Source: Botryosphaeria dothidea
Lineage: Eukaryota > Ascomycota > Dothideomycetes > Botryosphaeriales > Botryosphaeriaceae
Assembly (NCBI GenBank): GCA_011503125.2
Contig: WWBZ02000051.1
Location: 1,364,001-1,428,000 of the forward strand
Direction: 5' to 3'
DNA: 64,000 nt
The position numbers and the translations under genes are program-made. This document shows, piece after piece, positions 47,016 through 57,483 of this stretch (positions are counted from its first letter, which is position 1; each line of letters opens with the position of its first letter). A model generated the notes under the pieces. The model searched no databases. It was not told the DNA's origin and was given only the letters and a program-made list of their open reading frames with translations.

Positions 47016-48161
47016 GGCGCAGTCTTGCGGCGCTATATGGGATACCGGGGGAAGAATTGCATAACGCGCGATACGAGCGGTCTAGGGATGGCGAGCGGAC
47101 CGAAAGGAGGCGGTATGGGGCCGCACGTATGCGTGACGTGGGCGCGGGCAGAATCGAAGTCGCGACGGGAGCGTGATATGCTTGTGTGTGTGTGTGTGCG
47201 GGTGCGGAGGCACGGAGGAGCGAACGGAGGAGAGCGCGGGCTCGCGACAGCCTTAGTTGCGTGAGCGGGAGTGGCAAGCGGACGGGCAGGCGGTCGAGGA
47301 ATTGGACGGAGAGAGCGACTTTGTTTGGCGGTAGGGCGACGCGGGAGTGTTCAGGAGCTTGGAGCGGTCTTGCGATGCGCTGTGCAGCGGCTTGAGCTGG
47401 GGTGTACTGTCCTGTGCCCGTCCAGCCAAAGCCAACGGCGCCCGAGACGCCAAGCCCATACACGGCTGCTGGGACGCGTCGGCCTGCTTCTCGCCCCATG
47501 CACGTCGCGGCTGCGGATCCGTCCTCAATTAAGATTATTTAACCATACAATCTCCATCCTCCCGCTAGCCCTGCCCTCAAAAGCGCTGCCTTCCAAGCCG
47601 GGGCCGTCGTCCTGGGAGCTGCTGGCATGCCTGGTAATGGCAGACCCTGGAATGCGCAGCCCGCCGACCTGGCTGTCGCTGTCAGCGCCGGATCAGCGCG
47701 CCAGCGTGAAACGCGTGCTCCGCCGCTCCACCGCGTGTGTGAAATCTCGCCAGCCCGATCGACGCTGAGCGACGAAGCCAAGTCTCCACCGCCCAGGGGC
47801 CACCGCCGTCCGATGTCTGCTCCCCCATCGCCCTCTTGAGTCAAGCGCTCCGCCGTCGTGCCTACGCATCCTCCACGACGCCCGTCGTCTGCTCCCTTCC
47901 ATCAGCTGCCGGCCCACCAGCGTCGCGCCTACCAGCTGCGAGGCTGCGCGGACCCAGGCACCGCGTCTCCCTGAGCTCAGGGAACCAATCCGCCCATCTC
48001 GCTTGTGTGCGCCTCCCGCGCCCTGCGCATACTAAACACATCACTCTTCATTTTCGAGTCAGGAGTTGTCGTCCATTCGTGATTTCTATTGATCTACTCT
48101 ATTCTAAGCTCATCTGCGCCGTCCATCAATTTGCGTCCCTGCCCGCAGTCGACTTGCTTTC
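47016..48161. other. DOCK promoter region and Old Yellow Enzyme 3' flank
   Basis: Holds a (TG)n run at 47183-47198, close to the DOCK start. GC-rich, with several overlapping chance frames up to 202 codons (46891-47499 minus overlaps the DOCK 5' end). No domain was recognised. Confidence 0.5.
47183..47198. repeat. (TG)n microsatellite
   Basis: About eight TG units roughly 170 nt upstream of the DOCK start codon. Confidence 0.85.
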
Positions 48162-49283
48162 CTACGCCCGGCTCTGCTCCGCCTCAAACTCCTTCGAGAA
48201 CGGGTAGTCGATGTATCCGTCCGGGCTCTTAGCCTTGTAGAACGTGTCCCGATCGTACGGGTTCAGCTCGATGCCCTTCTTGATACGGTATACGATGTCG
48301 GGCGTCGAGATGAAGTACCGCCCAAAAACGGCACCCACGTTGTAGTCCTTGTACTCCTCGTCCACCAGTCTCCTGGCAGAGTCCGGCCTCAGACCACCAG
48401 CGATCAGCACGGGCTTCTCCTTACCCCACGCTTCCAGCGCAAAGTCCAGGCGATCCGAAGACTCAACGTCTGCGTTGCCCGACACCCTGGATTCGACAAC
48501 GTGAATGTATGCGAGGTCCAGCGCCTTCAGCCCCTTGATGATGTGGGTGAACTGAGGCACGGGGTCGTCCATCCTCATGCCCTGGAACGTGCTCCACGGG
48601 CTCAATCTGATACCCGTCTTATCGGCACCAACTGCCTGAGAAACAGCCTTTGACACCTCGAGGCCGAAACGGGCCCGATTCTCCACGCTACCACCCCACT
48701 TATCCGTCCTCTTGTTTGAAGTATCCTGGTTGAACTGGTCGATCAAGTAGCCGTTTGCACCGTGGATCTCAACGCCGTCGAAACCTGCCTTCTCAACAGC
48801 GTTCTTGGCTGCCTGGGCATAATCTTGGATGTACGTCTCAATCTCCTCTTCGGTCAGTGGCCTCGGGGTTGGAGAGTTGTCACTCAAGGGAACAGCACTC
48901 GCGCTGACAAACTGATCCTTCAAGCCTTCTTTCTCGAGAACCTCGGGGTTGGCTGCGCGGCCGAGTGCCCAAAGTTGGACCCAGATCTTCGACCCCTTGG
49001 CGTGGACAGCGTCCGTGACCTTCTTCCAGCCGGCGAGCTGTTCGTCTGTCCAAAGACCAGGAACGTTGGGATACCCACCAGCTCGTGCCGAAATGTAGGT
49101 CGCCTCCGTTATGAGAAGGGTTCCTGGCACGCTCGCGCGCTGGGCATAGTAGTCGGCTATCAGTTGGGTGGGTACGTGGTTGTCGTCGGCGCGGAATCGA
49201 GTCAAAGGAGCCATGATGACGCGATGGTCCAGTTGGGACGAGCCAACCTTAAAAGGAGTAAAGAGCTTGCTGTTGGAGGCCAT
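48162..49283 (-). CDS. NADH:flavin oxidoreductase, Old Yellow Enzyme family
   Basis: Single exon, 373 residues from the ATG at 49283 (MASNSKLFTPFKVGSSQLDH). FMN-binding beta/alpha barrel with RVIMAPLTRFRADDNHVP, the proton-donor region QLWALGRAAN, the substrate-binding pair in GFDGVEIHGANGYLIDQF (His and Asn), RTDKWGGSVENRARF, and the C-terminal phosphate loop AGGLRP...VGAVFGRYFISTPD. Family members reduce activated C=C bonds of enones with NAD(P)H; some act in ergot or other secondary pathways, others in stress response. No cluster partners surround it, so its substrate is open. All catalytic positions are present. A CTTATAAG sequence about 160 nt upstream may be its TATA element. Confidence 0.95.
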   Translation of the reverse strand: MASNSKLFTPFKVGSSQLDHRVIMAPLTRFRADDNHVPTQLIADYYAQRASVPGTLLITEATYISARAGGYPNVPGLWTDEQLAGWKKVTDAVHAKGSKIWVQLWALGRAANPEVLEKEGLKDQFVSASAVPLSDNSPTPRPLTEEEIETYIQDYAQAAKNAVEKAGFDGVEIHGANGYLIDQFNQDTSNKRTDKWGGSVENRARFGLEVSKAVSQAVGADKTGIRLSPWSTFQGMRMDDPVPQFTHIIKGLKALDLAYIHVVESRVSGNADVESSDRLDFALEAWGKEKPVLIAGGLRPDSARRLVDEEYKDYNVGAVFGRYFISTPDIVYRIKKGIELNPYDRDTFYKAKSPDGYIDYPFSKEFEAEQSRA

Positions 49284-50726
49284 AGCGAGGATCTTCAACG
49301 TCTGAGAAGACGGTGCGACTAGTTCTGGTGCGGGGCTTGATGGTGAAACCGGTGTATGGAGCGATAACCTGGCTTGAGAAAGTCGTAAAGCGGGGTTGAG
49401 TAGTGACAGAGAACTTAAGCTTTGCAGTCGGCAAGAGTGGGCTTATAAGGACGCTGCAAATGAGTAGCATGTCATGGTGGGCATTAGAAATGGCTGGGAA
49501 ATCACCGCCCGGTGAGTGTTGATTGATAATACACCCAGGTTCGGGGTTACGGTTCGACGCCATTCCACCGCGGCAGAATTAGCGGGAACCTGAAGCTTGC
49601 CGCCGAGTCCCATTGGCATTACCACGAAAGGTGACACTGTCTCAGAGCACGCATTAACAGTATGCCGAGGCCGCCTGGATGGTGTATAGTAATTTTAGCC
49701 TTAACATGATTACTCATGAGGTCGAAGTCAGCAGAGAGGCAGTCGTTGTGGCTGCCCGTTCGCGTCACGTCATAGGCGATTTCTCCCGACGTACCACCCC
49801 TGATGCCAAAAGGGCCGACGCGGCCCGGGCACCGACGATTGTTTCCCCCTTGCACATGATGCCTGGGGCAACACTTTTTTTCGGGCGCGGCTCGCGGCCC
49901 GCCCCTGCAGCAGTAGCCACCGGAAGACCTCAACACACCACGGCCTCCCGTCGTGACTGCGGTCATCTCAAGCTCCTCCTAATCCCATGTTCCATCATCC
50001 AACAACGCACTAAGATGGTGCGCCGTCTGCTGCAAATATGGTCTTCCACCCAGTGCGAACAGGCTCCAGCATCCTCGCCGGGTCTGTACGACCGTATGTA
50101 GCCGTTGCTTGACCGTGTTGGACCTTGATGCCTATCTGAGATCTTGCTTGGTTCCGCTCTCCTGCCCGGTTTTCCCTCAAAACTTGCCGTGCATCTGTCT
50201 GACTCTCGCAATTGAAATGTTCACCGCTGAGGCCTGCAGCTTCCATGGGTCGACACTGGCAGCATCTGGAAACATCGTTCTCTTGTCTCTCTGATTCTAA
50301 AGGCAGATCATCTCAACAGCATATGTAAGGCTATCACTTTATCTGATCAGCTGTCAAGACTTTGTAGTTCCTCCTCCCATCTCCTCCCATGACCATGCAT
50401 AATAACCAAAGATGCCAAAGAAGCCATCAGCGACGAGACTACAAGCTGTGGCGCAGAGAAATCAAAAGCACATGGTTCGGGACTAAGACCAAGAGTGTTG
50501 ACACCAGAGAAGCCAAGGAACAAAGCTTGATGGCAGAGTGCCCGGCAAACGTCAAGACTGCGAGGCTTCCTAATCCAGCCTTATCGGACCCTGTATCAAC
50601 TCCGGCACCTTCTCAAACAAAACCAACTGCGTCCCACGCCACAAACCTTCAACCAGCCCACCACTTCCACCACCGAAAGTTCAACTACACCCGGCAGAGG
50701 TTAGCTCAGAGCAACCTTCGCCCATC
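49284..50726. other. Divergent intergenic region with an upstream ORF before Argonaute
   Basis: Between the Old Yellow Enzyme and Argonaute start codons. A plus-strand ATG frame of 113 codons (50389-50730) ends with a TGA that overlaps the Argonaute ATG (ATGA at 50727-50730). It is basic and Pro-rich with no domain, and may be an upstream ORF in the leader or chance. Confidence 0.45.
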
Positions 50727-52794
50727 ATGAGCGCCCCTCAAGCAGGCCCGTTTCAGCCGACCGCTTCACCGGTGACTGGCGAACAGCCTGCCTCACCTTC
50801 CACCTCTCACCATGCATGCCATTCCCGCCAAGCCTCAGACTTGCGCACCCGTCCTAATCACCTCGGATTCCCTCATCCTATTATTACCCTTTCTGAAGTC
50901 AAGCGCCCGGCTCCGTCCGCTCCATCAACTCCTCATTTCACTGAGAAGACAGAGACCATTCAAGCTGTCCCTGCCGGTGCCAATCTTTTCAAGAACCCAC
51001 CACAAGAGTATATTGATTCGAATAGTCTGAGGCCTGAATACGGCAAATCGGGAACCTCCACACGAGTCATCACAAACTACGTAGCGGCAAAGGAGATGCC
51101 TACCAAGTTGTTCGACTACAGTATCTTATTCGGCTTCACCACTAATCCCGACAATGAACCCAAATCGGGTTTGAACAAAGATTTGAAGCGCCTGGCCGAG
51201 CTTCGACGCATGTTTGACAGTTTGCGCAAAGTCCAGCCGCTGGAGTGCCGCAATGACTGGTATGTACCAATTGTTCTTTGTTTTTCATTCGCTCTTAACT
51301 CACTTCCGATGCAGGGCCACCGACTACAAGCACATCTGGTCTGTCAACGAGCTCTTCCGCGGAGACACGTACTCTATTGCCGATCTCAGTTATATCAATC
51401 CAATTGGACGTACGGAAATCATTCCGCAGATCACGCTAAAGTACGAGGGTCAGCTTAATCTCAGTCGAGGTCACCTTGACTTGATTGAGGGTGGAAAAGG
51501 CGAAGGCGGCACTGATGTGGCCAGAAAGGCGAAAGCACTGAATGCGATCGTCTCCAATTACATGTGCCGTTCGACATCCACACCCATTCAACAACTCGGC
51601 GAAAACCGTTTCTTCCTGACCGACGCCTATGAAGATATGGGACAAGACAGCCCATTCGTTACCATACGCGGATACTTCTTTTCTATCCGCCCTGGCAATA
51701 ATCAGGTTTTCCTCAACGTCAATACGACCACTTCGGCTTTCTTCAAGCCCATACTGATCTCCGAGTTTTTTCGCATTATGCGGCTGCACAGCATGAAAGA
51801 CTGGGCAATTATGGGCATGTTGAAGAAACGGACGGTCAGAATTACGTGCGACAGACTCGTACCAGACCTCAACGAAGAAGATAAGAGAAGGAAAACGATA
51901 AGCGGATTTGGAGGGGTGCCATCGGAGCAGACTTTCACCGCCGGTGAGGAAGAAATTACAGTCTATGACTACTTCAATGGTAAAAGTCCTTATCTTTGTA
52001 TTTCTTAATAAGACGCCGACTGACGAGATTCAGCCACGAAGGATTGCCCTCTGACAAAGGACAGCAACATGCCGTGCGTGAATGTTGGTTCGTATAAGCC
52101 GGGCAGGGAGCAGTGGATCCCTGCGGAATTCTTGGAAATTACTTATCCGCAACCATACAACGCGATTCTTCCTCCTGCTTTCACGGACCGAATGATGAAA
52201 GTCGCTCTTCGTGGACCGGAGGAAAACGCCAATCTGATCGTCAACGAGGGTTTCGTGCACCTTGGAATCAAGAAAGACTCTATTGCAACTCAGAGAGATC
52301 TTATCCAGGAAGAAATCGGTTTCGACATTAATGATAAACTTATCGACATCCCAGCGCGCATTCTCAAGCAGCCCACTCTTCGATATTCGGATATCAAGGG
52401 CAAGGCTCAAACGGTTTCGCCGCGATTTGCAAGCTGGAATCTCGTTGACAAGCAGATGCGAAAGCAGCTCTTTGCGGTTTCATCCACCATACCTAGAATT
52501 GGCATCCTCACTCTGGGACAGTCTCGGATGGACCCTCGTGAACTTTCCAGGAGACTCAGCCAAATTCTTTCTGAACACAACATACGAGTGACAAACCCCG
52601 ATAAACCATGGCACAGGGCTTTCACCCCGCGACCGAATCCGGAAGGAAGCTTTGTAACTGCAATAAAGAACATCGTCAGCGAAGTTGAGAGCGAAATGAA
52701 GAAAAACGTAATCACGGTTGTTCTGCTATCAACACAGGACGAAAATCTATACTCTGCACTCAAGACGGTGTGTGACACATGGGGGATCCTCACC

Positions 52795-52802
52795 ATCTGC
52801 TC
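52795..52802. repeat. Target-site duplication, left copy
   Basis: ATCTGCTC directly before the element; part of the Argonaute codons for Ile-Cys-Ser. Confidence 0.92.
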
Positions 52803-53139
52803 CAGGGCTCGCAGTCAAGCGGCTTGCAAGCAGAGGACCCCCTCAAGCGGACGACAAGCAAGCGGGGTCCCGAGCTCCGCTTGCTTGAAATGCTTACAAG
52901 CGCTTGTAAGCAGATAGGGCGCCTAATACCTACCTAAGATAGCTTAGTCCCTTCTTAATTGGGATTCTTCGGGAGATCTTATCTGATTAAAAGATAAATC
53001 GACTCCGTTATAAGGACTAATCTACTACTCTTTTTACTATATTAGGTATATTTACTCACGTGATTCCGCTTGCAAGCGCTTCCAAGCAAGCGGAGGAAAT
53101 GGCCCGCTTGCAAGCAAGCGTCGCTTGTTGCGAGCCCTG
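52803..53139. mobile_element. Non-autonomous hAT-like MITE, 337 bp
   Basis: The element begins CAGGGCTCGCA and ends TGCGAGCCCTG, perfect 11-bp terminal inverted repeats, and is flanked by a perfect 8-bp target duplication ATCTGCTC. An 8-bp duplication and CAGGG-type ends mark the hAT superfamily. Both ends (about 52815-52915 and 53065-53130) are packed with CAAGC/GCTTG motifs in both orientations, the kind of subterminal repeats bound by hAT transposases. The middle is AT-rich and has no coding capacity, so mobility must have come from a transposase elsewhere. No RIP-type damage is obvious. No second copy was seen in the window. Confidence 0.92.
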
Positions 53140-53147
53140 ATCTGCTC
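53140..53147. repeat. Target-site duplication, right copy
   Basis: ATCTGCTC directly after the element. Removing the element and one copy restores an unbroken Argonaute frame (GILTICSASPPQKMNDQM). Confidence 0.92.
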
Positions 53148-54239
53148 CGCGTCTCCGCCTCAAAAGATGAACGATCAGATGCTGTCCAACATAGCACTGA
53201 AATTCTCCTTGAAAACAGGAGGAAGACCCCATCAAGTCGAGGGAATCCTCCGGGTTGTTGGCACAGACACCATGATCGTGGGAGCAGATGTCACGCATCC
53301 AGGGTCGACTTCCACTCCACACTGCCCCTCTGTAGCCGCGGCTGTCGCAGGCTATGACGAGCACGCGTTGAACTATTCAAGCTCGATGAGGTTACAAAGA
53401 CGCAACCAAGAGGTAATCATAGATATGCAGGAAATGGCCACTGAGCTGCTCAACATCTATGGCAGAAAGAACAAGAGGCTTCCGTCAAACATCGTTTTCT
53501 ACAGAGACGGTGTTAGCGAGGGGCAGTACGCCCAAGTTCGCAAGACTGAGGTTGAAGCGGTGGAGAAGGTCTGGATGGCGCTGAAGAATTCCGGCAAGCC
53601 TTCAAATTCTCCTAAAGTCCGAATTACCTGCATGGTTGTTGGAAAGCGCCATCACACGCGGTTCTACCCGATGAAGCCAGGAGACAGGGATCGGTCCAAC
53701 AACGTGATGCCGGGGCTAATTGTGGACTCCGTCATCACACACCCGTACTGCTTTGACTTCTTTTTGCAGTCGCACGCAGCTATTAAGGGAACAGCGAGGA
53801 GTGCTCATTACTTTCTGATTCGTAACGACATCAAGCTTAACGCTCAACAGCTGCAGGATCTTGTAAGGACCATCCACATTTCTGTTACTGCACCAGAGCT
53901 AATCACACTGGATGGCAGACCCGTTCCCTTTGCTATGCCTATGGCACTGCGACCAAAGGCATATCTTACTGCGCGCCGGCTTATCATGCCGACAAGCTGT
54001 GTGAACGTGGACGTTGCTTCATTCGGGACTGGCTTGTCAACCGCCCCACGCCCTCTTCAATGATTCGTCCGTACAACAAAAAAGATTCTATCGACGTCAA
54101 GGTCCACCAGAAGGACGAGGCGAAGCGTCTGATGGTGTCCCGTCCGTACAATATCTGGGAGACTGCCCAGGCTGGTGCTCACAAGGGCAGAAAGAACCCC
54201 TGGCACCCAAATTTGGACGACAAGATGTTCTGGGTTTGA

Positions 54240-56242
54240 GTTGGCTGAGGAGACAGTGAGCTTGATTGATGAGGTTACGGGATTAGCGAATCCAGGATGG
54301 CTTTTCTGGGATGTTTTTTGTTTCGGAGTCGGGTTGGTGACTCTGTCTACGAATCGACCGGAAATGAGTTACAAAGCTGATACAAATTGGTTTTAATTTG
54401 TTTTATCTGCGGGAAGATTGGCGGTCTCCATATTACTTCCAGCGCTCAGAGCTTGACTATACTCTTTTTCTTCATCTTCGACGTAACTCACACAAAATTT
54501 GCTACGACTCCCCCACTGCACCGGCTACGGAGTAATTTAGAGAACCATTGAATCAATAAGATCTGATGATTCCTTCTTGTATCCCTGTGTTTTCTCATTA
54601 CAAGCTCTGGCTTGTAGCAAACATTCCGTCCACTGACCGCTTGTCTCCCTATGTGCGACATTTTAGCATCGGAGAAGCAACACCAGCCAGCCATGAACTT
54701 GTTACGCGTCAGAAGCGGCATGCTAACGTCACTTGCGCGTTGATTCGATGCCTCGCTCACGAATCAAGACACATTACGCCACGCAATTAACTTTGTTTTC
54801 CCTTTCCCCTTTTCTTTACTCAAATCCCATGTTCCGAGCCAATCTCCACAATCAAAGCTAGCCCTCGGCCCTCGGAAAGGCGCGGAAGCGGGCAGCAATG
54901 GGCTGGGGCCCAACCTTAAATGGTCGACCACTCCAAGCTTGGCCGAACGAGGAAATAAACGCGAGCTTGTTTGCTATACATTAGCCTTTTAAGCATGGTC
55001 GTTGACACGAGAGACGAAAATTTTGAGAATTTCTCTGTGTGCCGGAAGTTTGGACACAAGCGAGGCATAATAACACACGACGCCCAGCTCCAGGACGCGC
55101 GAAGCCCCGTCCAGGGGCGGGCGTGTCAAGTGGGGGGATTTTGCGCGTAAGCTACCGCGGGACAAGGAGTGGGCAAGACGGTAAAAGTATCCGCGACAGC
55201 GGGCTTCTCCGGTGCTGGTCCGGGGGTGTTGCCGGTCAGGTCTGGCTCGCATATTCCGGAATTTCCGGTCAAACTGGGGAGTGCAAAGGAGGGTGTTTCA
55301 AGATGTTGCTGCCATGAATAATAGGGCTTGTTGATGAATGGGTGGCTTCTGCTCCGCGAGATTTGACGCGACGGGCGCGGATGCCTTGCACGATCCAAAC
55401 CGGAAAGTATTTTCTTTTTCCTGGGAAGTGGGATGCAATGTGTTTGAGAAGAGGAGCCAGTATAGGCTCATTCGAAGTTCATTAGGTTCGGTTTCAAAAC
55501 GCCACGATCAGGACAATCGAAACATACAAGTTGGGCTTTTCCTGAAATTTGCTTGCGAAAGCTTGTAAGGGGCCCCGTCCATAAGCCTATCGAAATGCCT
55601 GTTACGCACTGGGCTTTCAGAACAATCACACGCATTCCGATGCATCCTGGTGTGCTGAGCTATGCCCAAGAATGTCAGCTGCCATGGCCGCCATTTCTGA
55701 GCGGTAAAGATGGCTTGGTAGCATCAATATTGATGGTAATTCCTTTTCGGGGACAATGATATGCAGCATAATCATTGTTAAGCGCTTTTGTAGGAATTGG
55801 TAGATTTCAGTTGCTTCGAGAGGAGACGAAAGATACCAGGGCGCAAAGTCTCATCAGCTTACAGCAGAGACGAGTAGATAGAGAGCTGCGGGAAATCAAC
55901 CCAGTCTGGACTCTGACGCATGCGCCACAAATTTCCAAATCCAGCAAAGCGCAGTTCCGTCCCGACAGAGCCGCATTTGCTTGTCGGAGGTACAACACTG
56001 GAAGACCTGAATACATCATAGCTCGCCACCCACTCTTGATCAGACGGGACGGATGCGGGGTGCGCGCCAGATAACCCCGCAGTTACTAAGTCGATGCTGT
56101 CATCAGCTGCAAAATCACCTTTATAAGGTTGTTTCTGCAACCTTACAGAATCAGACGATTGAGCGCAGTTCTTCCATCCTCTGCTCCTTCAAACTGCGGT
56201 AACACCCCGACAACCTCACCTAGTTCCAACCCACCATCCACC
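54240..56242. other. 2-kb intergenic stretch, no gene seen
   Basis: From the Argonaute stop to the deacetylase start. Only short frames (up to about 100 codons) on both strands and no repeat. A TATA-like CTTTATAAGG lies near 56118-56127, about 115 nt before the deacetylase ATG. Confidence 0.5.
56119..56126 (+). promoter_or_regulatory. TATA-like box of the deacetylase gene
   Basis: TTTATAAG about 115 nt upstream of the ATG at 56243. Assigned by consensus and position; coordinates may be off by a base or two. Confidence 0.45.
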
Positions 56243-57407
56243 ATGGCCACCCCGATATCCCCCAAAATACGCGTCGTCCTATCCATCGACTTCGATGCCG
56301 TCTCCGGCTGGCTGGGCACAGGTACAAGAATCCATTTCTCCATCTCTCCTCTCAGCATCTCTTCGCTCAACCGCTTCATTGACACGTCATTTTCAAAGGC
56401 GCCCACCCCGACAACAATCTGGCCGACTACTCCTCTGGCTTCTTCGCTGCGCACGTCGGCGTCCCGCGCCTGCTCCGCCTCTTCGCCAAGCACGGCATCG
56501 CCTCACACGTCACTTGGTTCGTGCCGGGCCACTCTGCCGAGTCTTTCCCAGAGGCCATGGCTGCCATCGTCGCGTCTGGCGCGGAGGTGGCATGCCACGG
56601 GTACGCGCACGAGGATGCCGCGAAGTTGTCTCCGGAGCAGGAGCGCGATGTCATCGTGCGGTGTGTCGAGGTTCTGCAGCAGGCGGGCGCGCCGAGGCCG
56701 AGCGGGTGGCGGGCGCCGCTGTATTCGGTGAGGGAGGGGACGTTGGAGCTTTTGGAGGAGTTGGGGTTCGAGTATGGTGGGTTTGTCCTTCTTTACGCAT
56801 CCGATTTCGGCTTGCTTTTTCTCTAAAAAAAACATTCAAAAGAAAAAACAGGGAAAAGAGCAGAAAGGAGGGGAGGGTGGTCCTTTTATAATCTGTGGGG
56901 GCCAGCTGACATTCTGGGAGAAAAGACGCATCCTTGACCGACCATGATAGCCAGGCCTTCTTTGCTCCTCGACGCCCAGCGATCAAGCCGATCGACTTCA
57001 ATCAGCCTGCGGCAACGTGGATGCATCCGTTGGCCACAGAGCCTACCAATGGTGGAACAGCATATCCGGGAGACCGGCGCCCTTTGGTTGAGGTGCCATG
57101 TAATTGGTACATGGAGGATATGACGCCCATGCAGTTTTTACCGCACGTGCCGAACTCGCATGGATATGTTGATACACGTCATATTGAGCAGATGTGGAAG
57201 GACCGGTTCATGTGGTTGTGGGAAAATGAGACGGAGGAAGGGAAGGAATGCCTTTTTCCTATACTCTTGCATCCGGACACTAGTGGGATGGCGCATGTGA
57301 TTGGAATGATTGAGAGGATGATCAAATGGTTGCAGTCTTGGGGCCCGGAAGTGGAATTCAGTCAGACAAAAGAAGTTGCCAGAATGTTCAGAGAGCGGAA
57401 CCCGTAG
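56243..57407 (+). CDS. Polysaccharide deacetylase-like (CE4/NodB) protein
   Basis: Exons 56243-56321, 56399-56776 and 56926-57407 join in phase to 312 residues. The NodB fold begins VVLSIDFDAVSGWLG (the catalytic Asp pair region), then HVTWFVPGHSAESFP, the metal site ACHGYAHED (HxxxxHE-like), RPSGWRAPLYSVREGTLELL and GFEYDASLTDHDSQAFF. The C-terminal part has PVEVPCNWYMED-type sequence and LLHPDTSGMAHVIGMIERM. This resembles the HpPgdA-like branch of the family (cyclic imide hydrolase or peptidoglycan deacetylase relatives), which are cytosolic. There is no signal peptide, which argues against a cell-wall chitin deacetylase. The second intron is 149 nt; its acceptor AAAAG at 56925 restores DASLTDHDSQ, and an alternative AG nearer 56948 would lose those residues. 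Confidence 0.85.
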
Positions 57408-57483
57408 GCAGATGAATCGAGAATCTGAGAGGAATGGGAATGGCTAAGGAGATGTAGAAGAGAAACAGAAGCAGAAAAGCCAA

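Larger units (their letters stand above)
50727..54239 (+). pseudogene. Argonaute protein gene interrupted in PIWI by a hAT-like element
   Basis: Exons 50727-51259, 51315-51979, 52034-53862 (which contains a 345-bp insertion) and 53919-54239 join in phase; without the insertion they code for 1000 residues. Order: N-terminal domain (TKLFDYSILFGFTTNPD), linker 1, PAZ (ITVYDYFN...MPCVNVGSYKPGREQW), linker 2, MID (IGILTLGQSRMDPREL) and PIWI. Catalytic D703 (VGADVTHPGSTS), E744 (RRNQEVIIDM), D776 (FYRDGVSEGQY) and H865 (QSHAAIKGTARSAHY) are intact, ending KMFWV. The insertion splits Ser656; read through, it stops at 52915-52917, giving 693 residues without the slicer centre. An alternative is that an intron inside the insertion (52906-53076) rescues the frame. 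Argonautes bind small RNAs in quelling or meiotic silencing; which paralogue this is cannot be told. Confidence 0.93.

Noticed and set aside
46891..47499. 202-codon minus-strand frame at the DOCK 5' end
   Set aside because: Overlaps the DOCK coding start out of frame; composition-driven.
52803..53139. Reading the Argonaute interruption as an ordinary intron or assembly artefact
   Set aside because: The segment has perfect terminal inverted repeats and an exact 8-bp target duplication, and its ends do not match splice sites, so a transposon insertion is the simpler reading; splicing from inside it remains possible.
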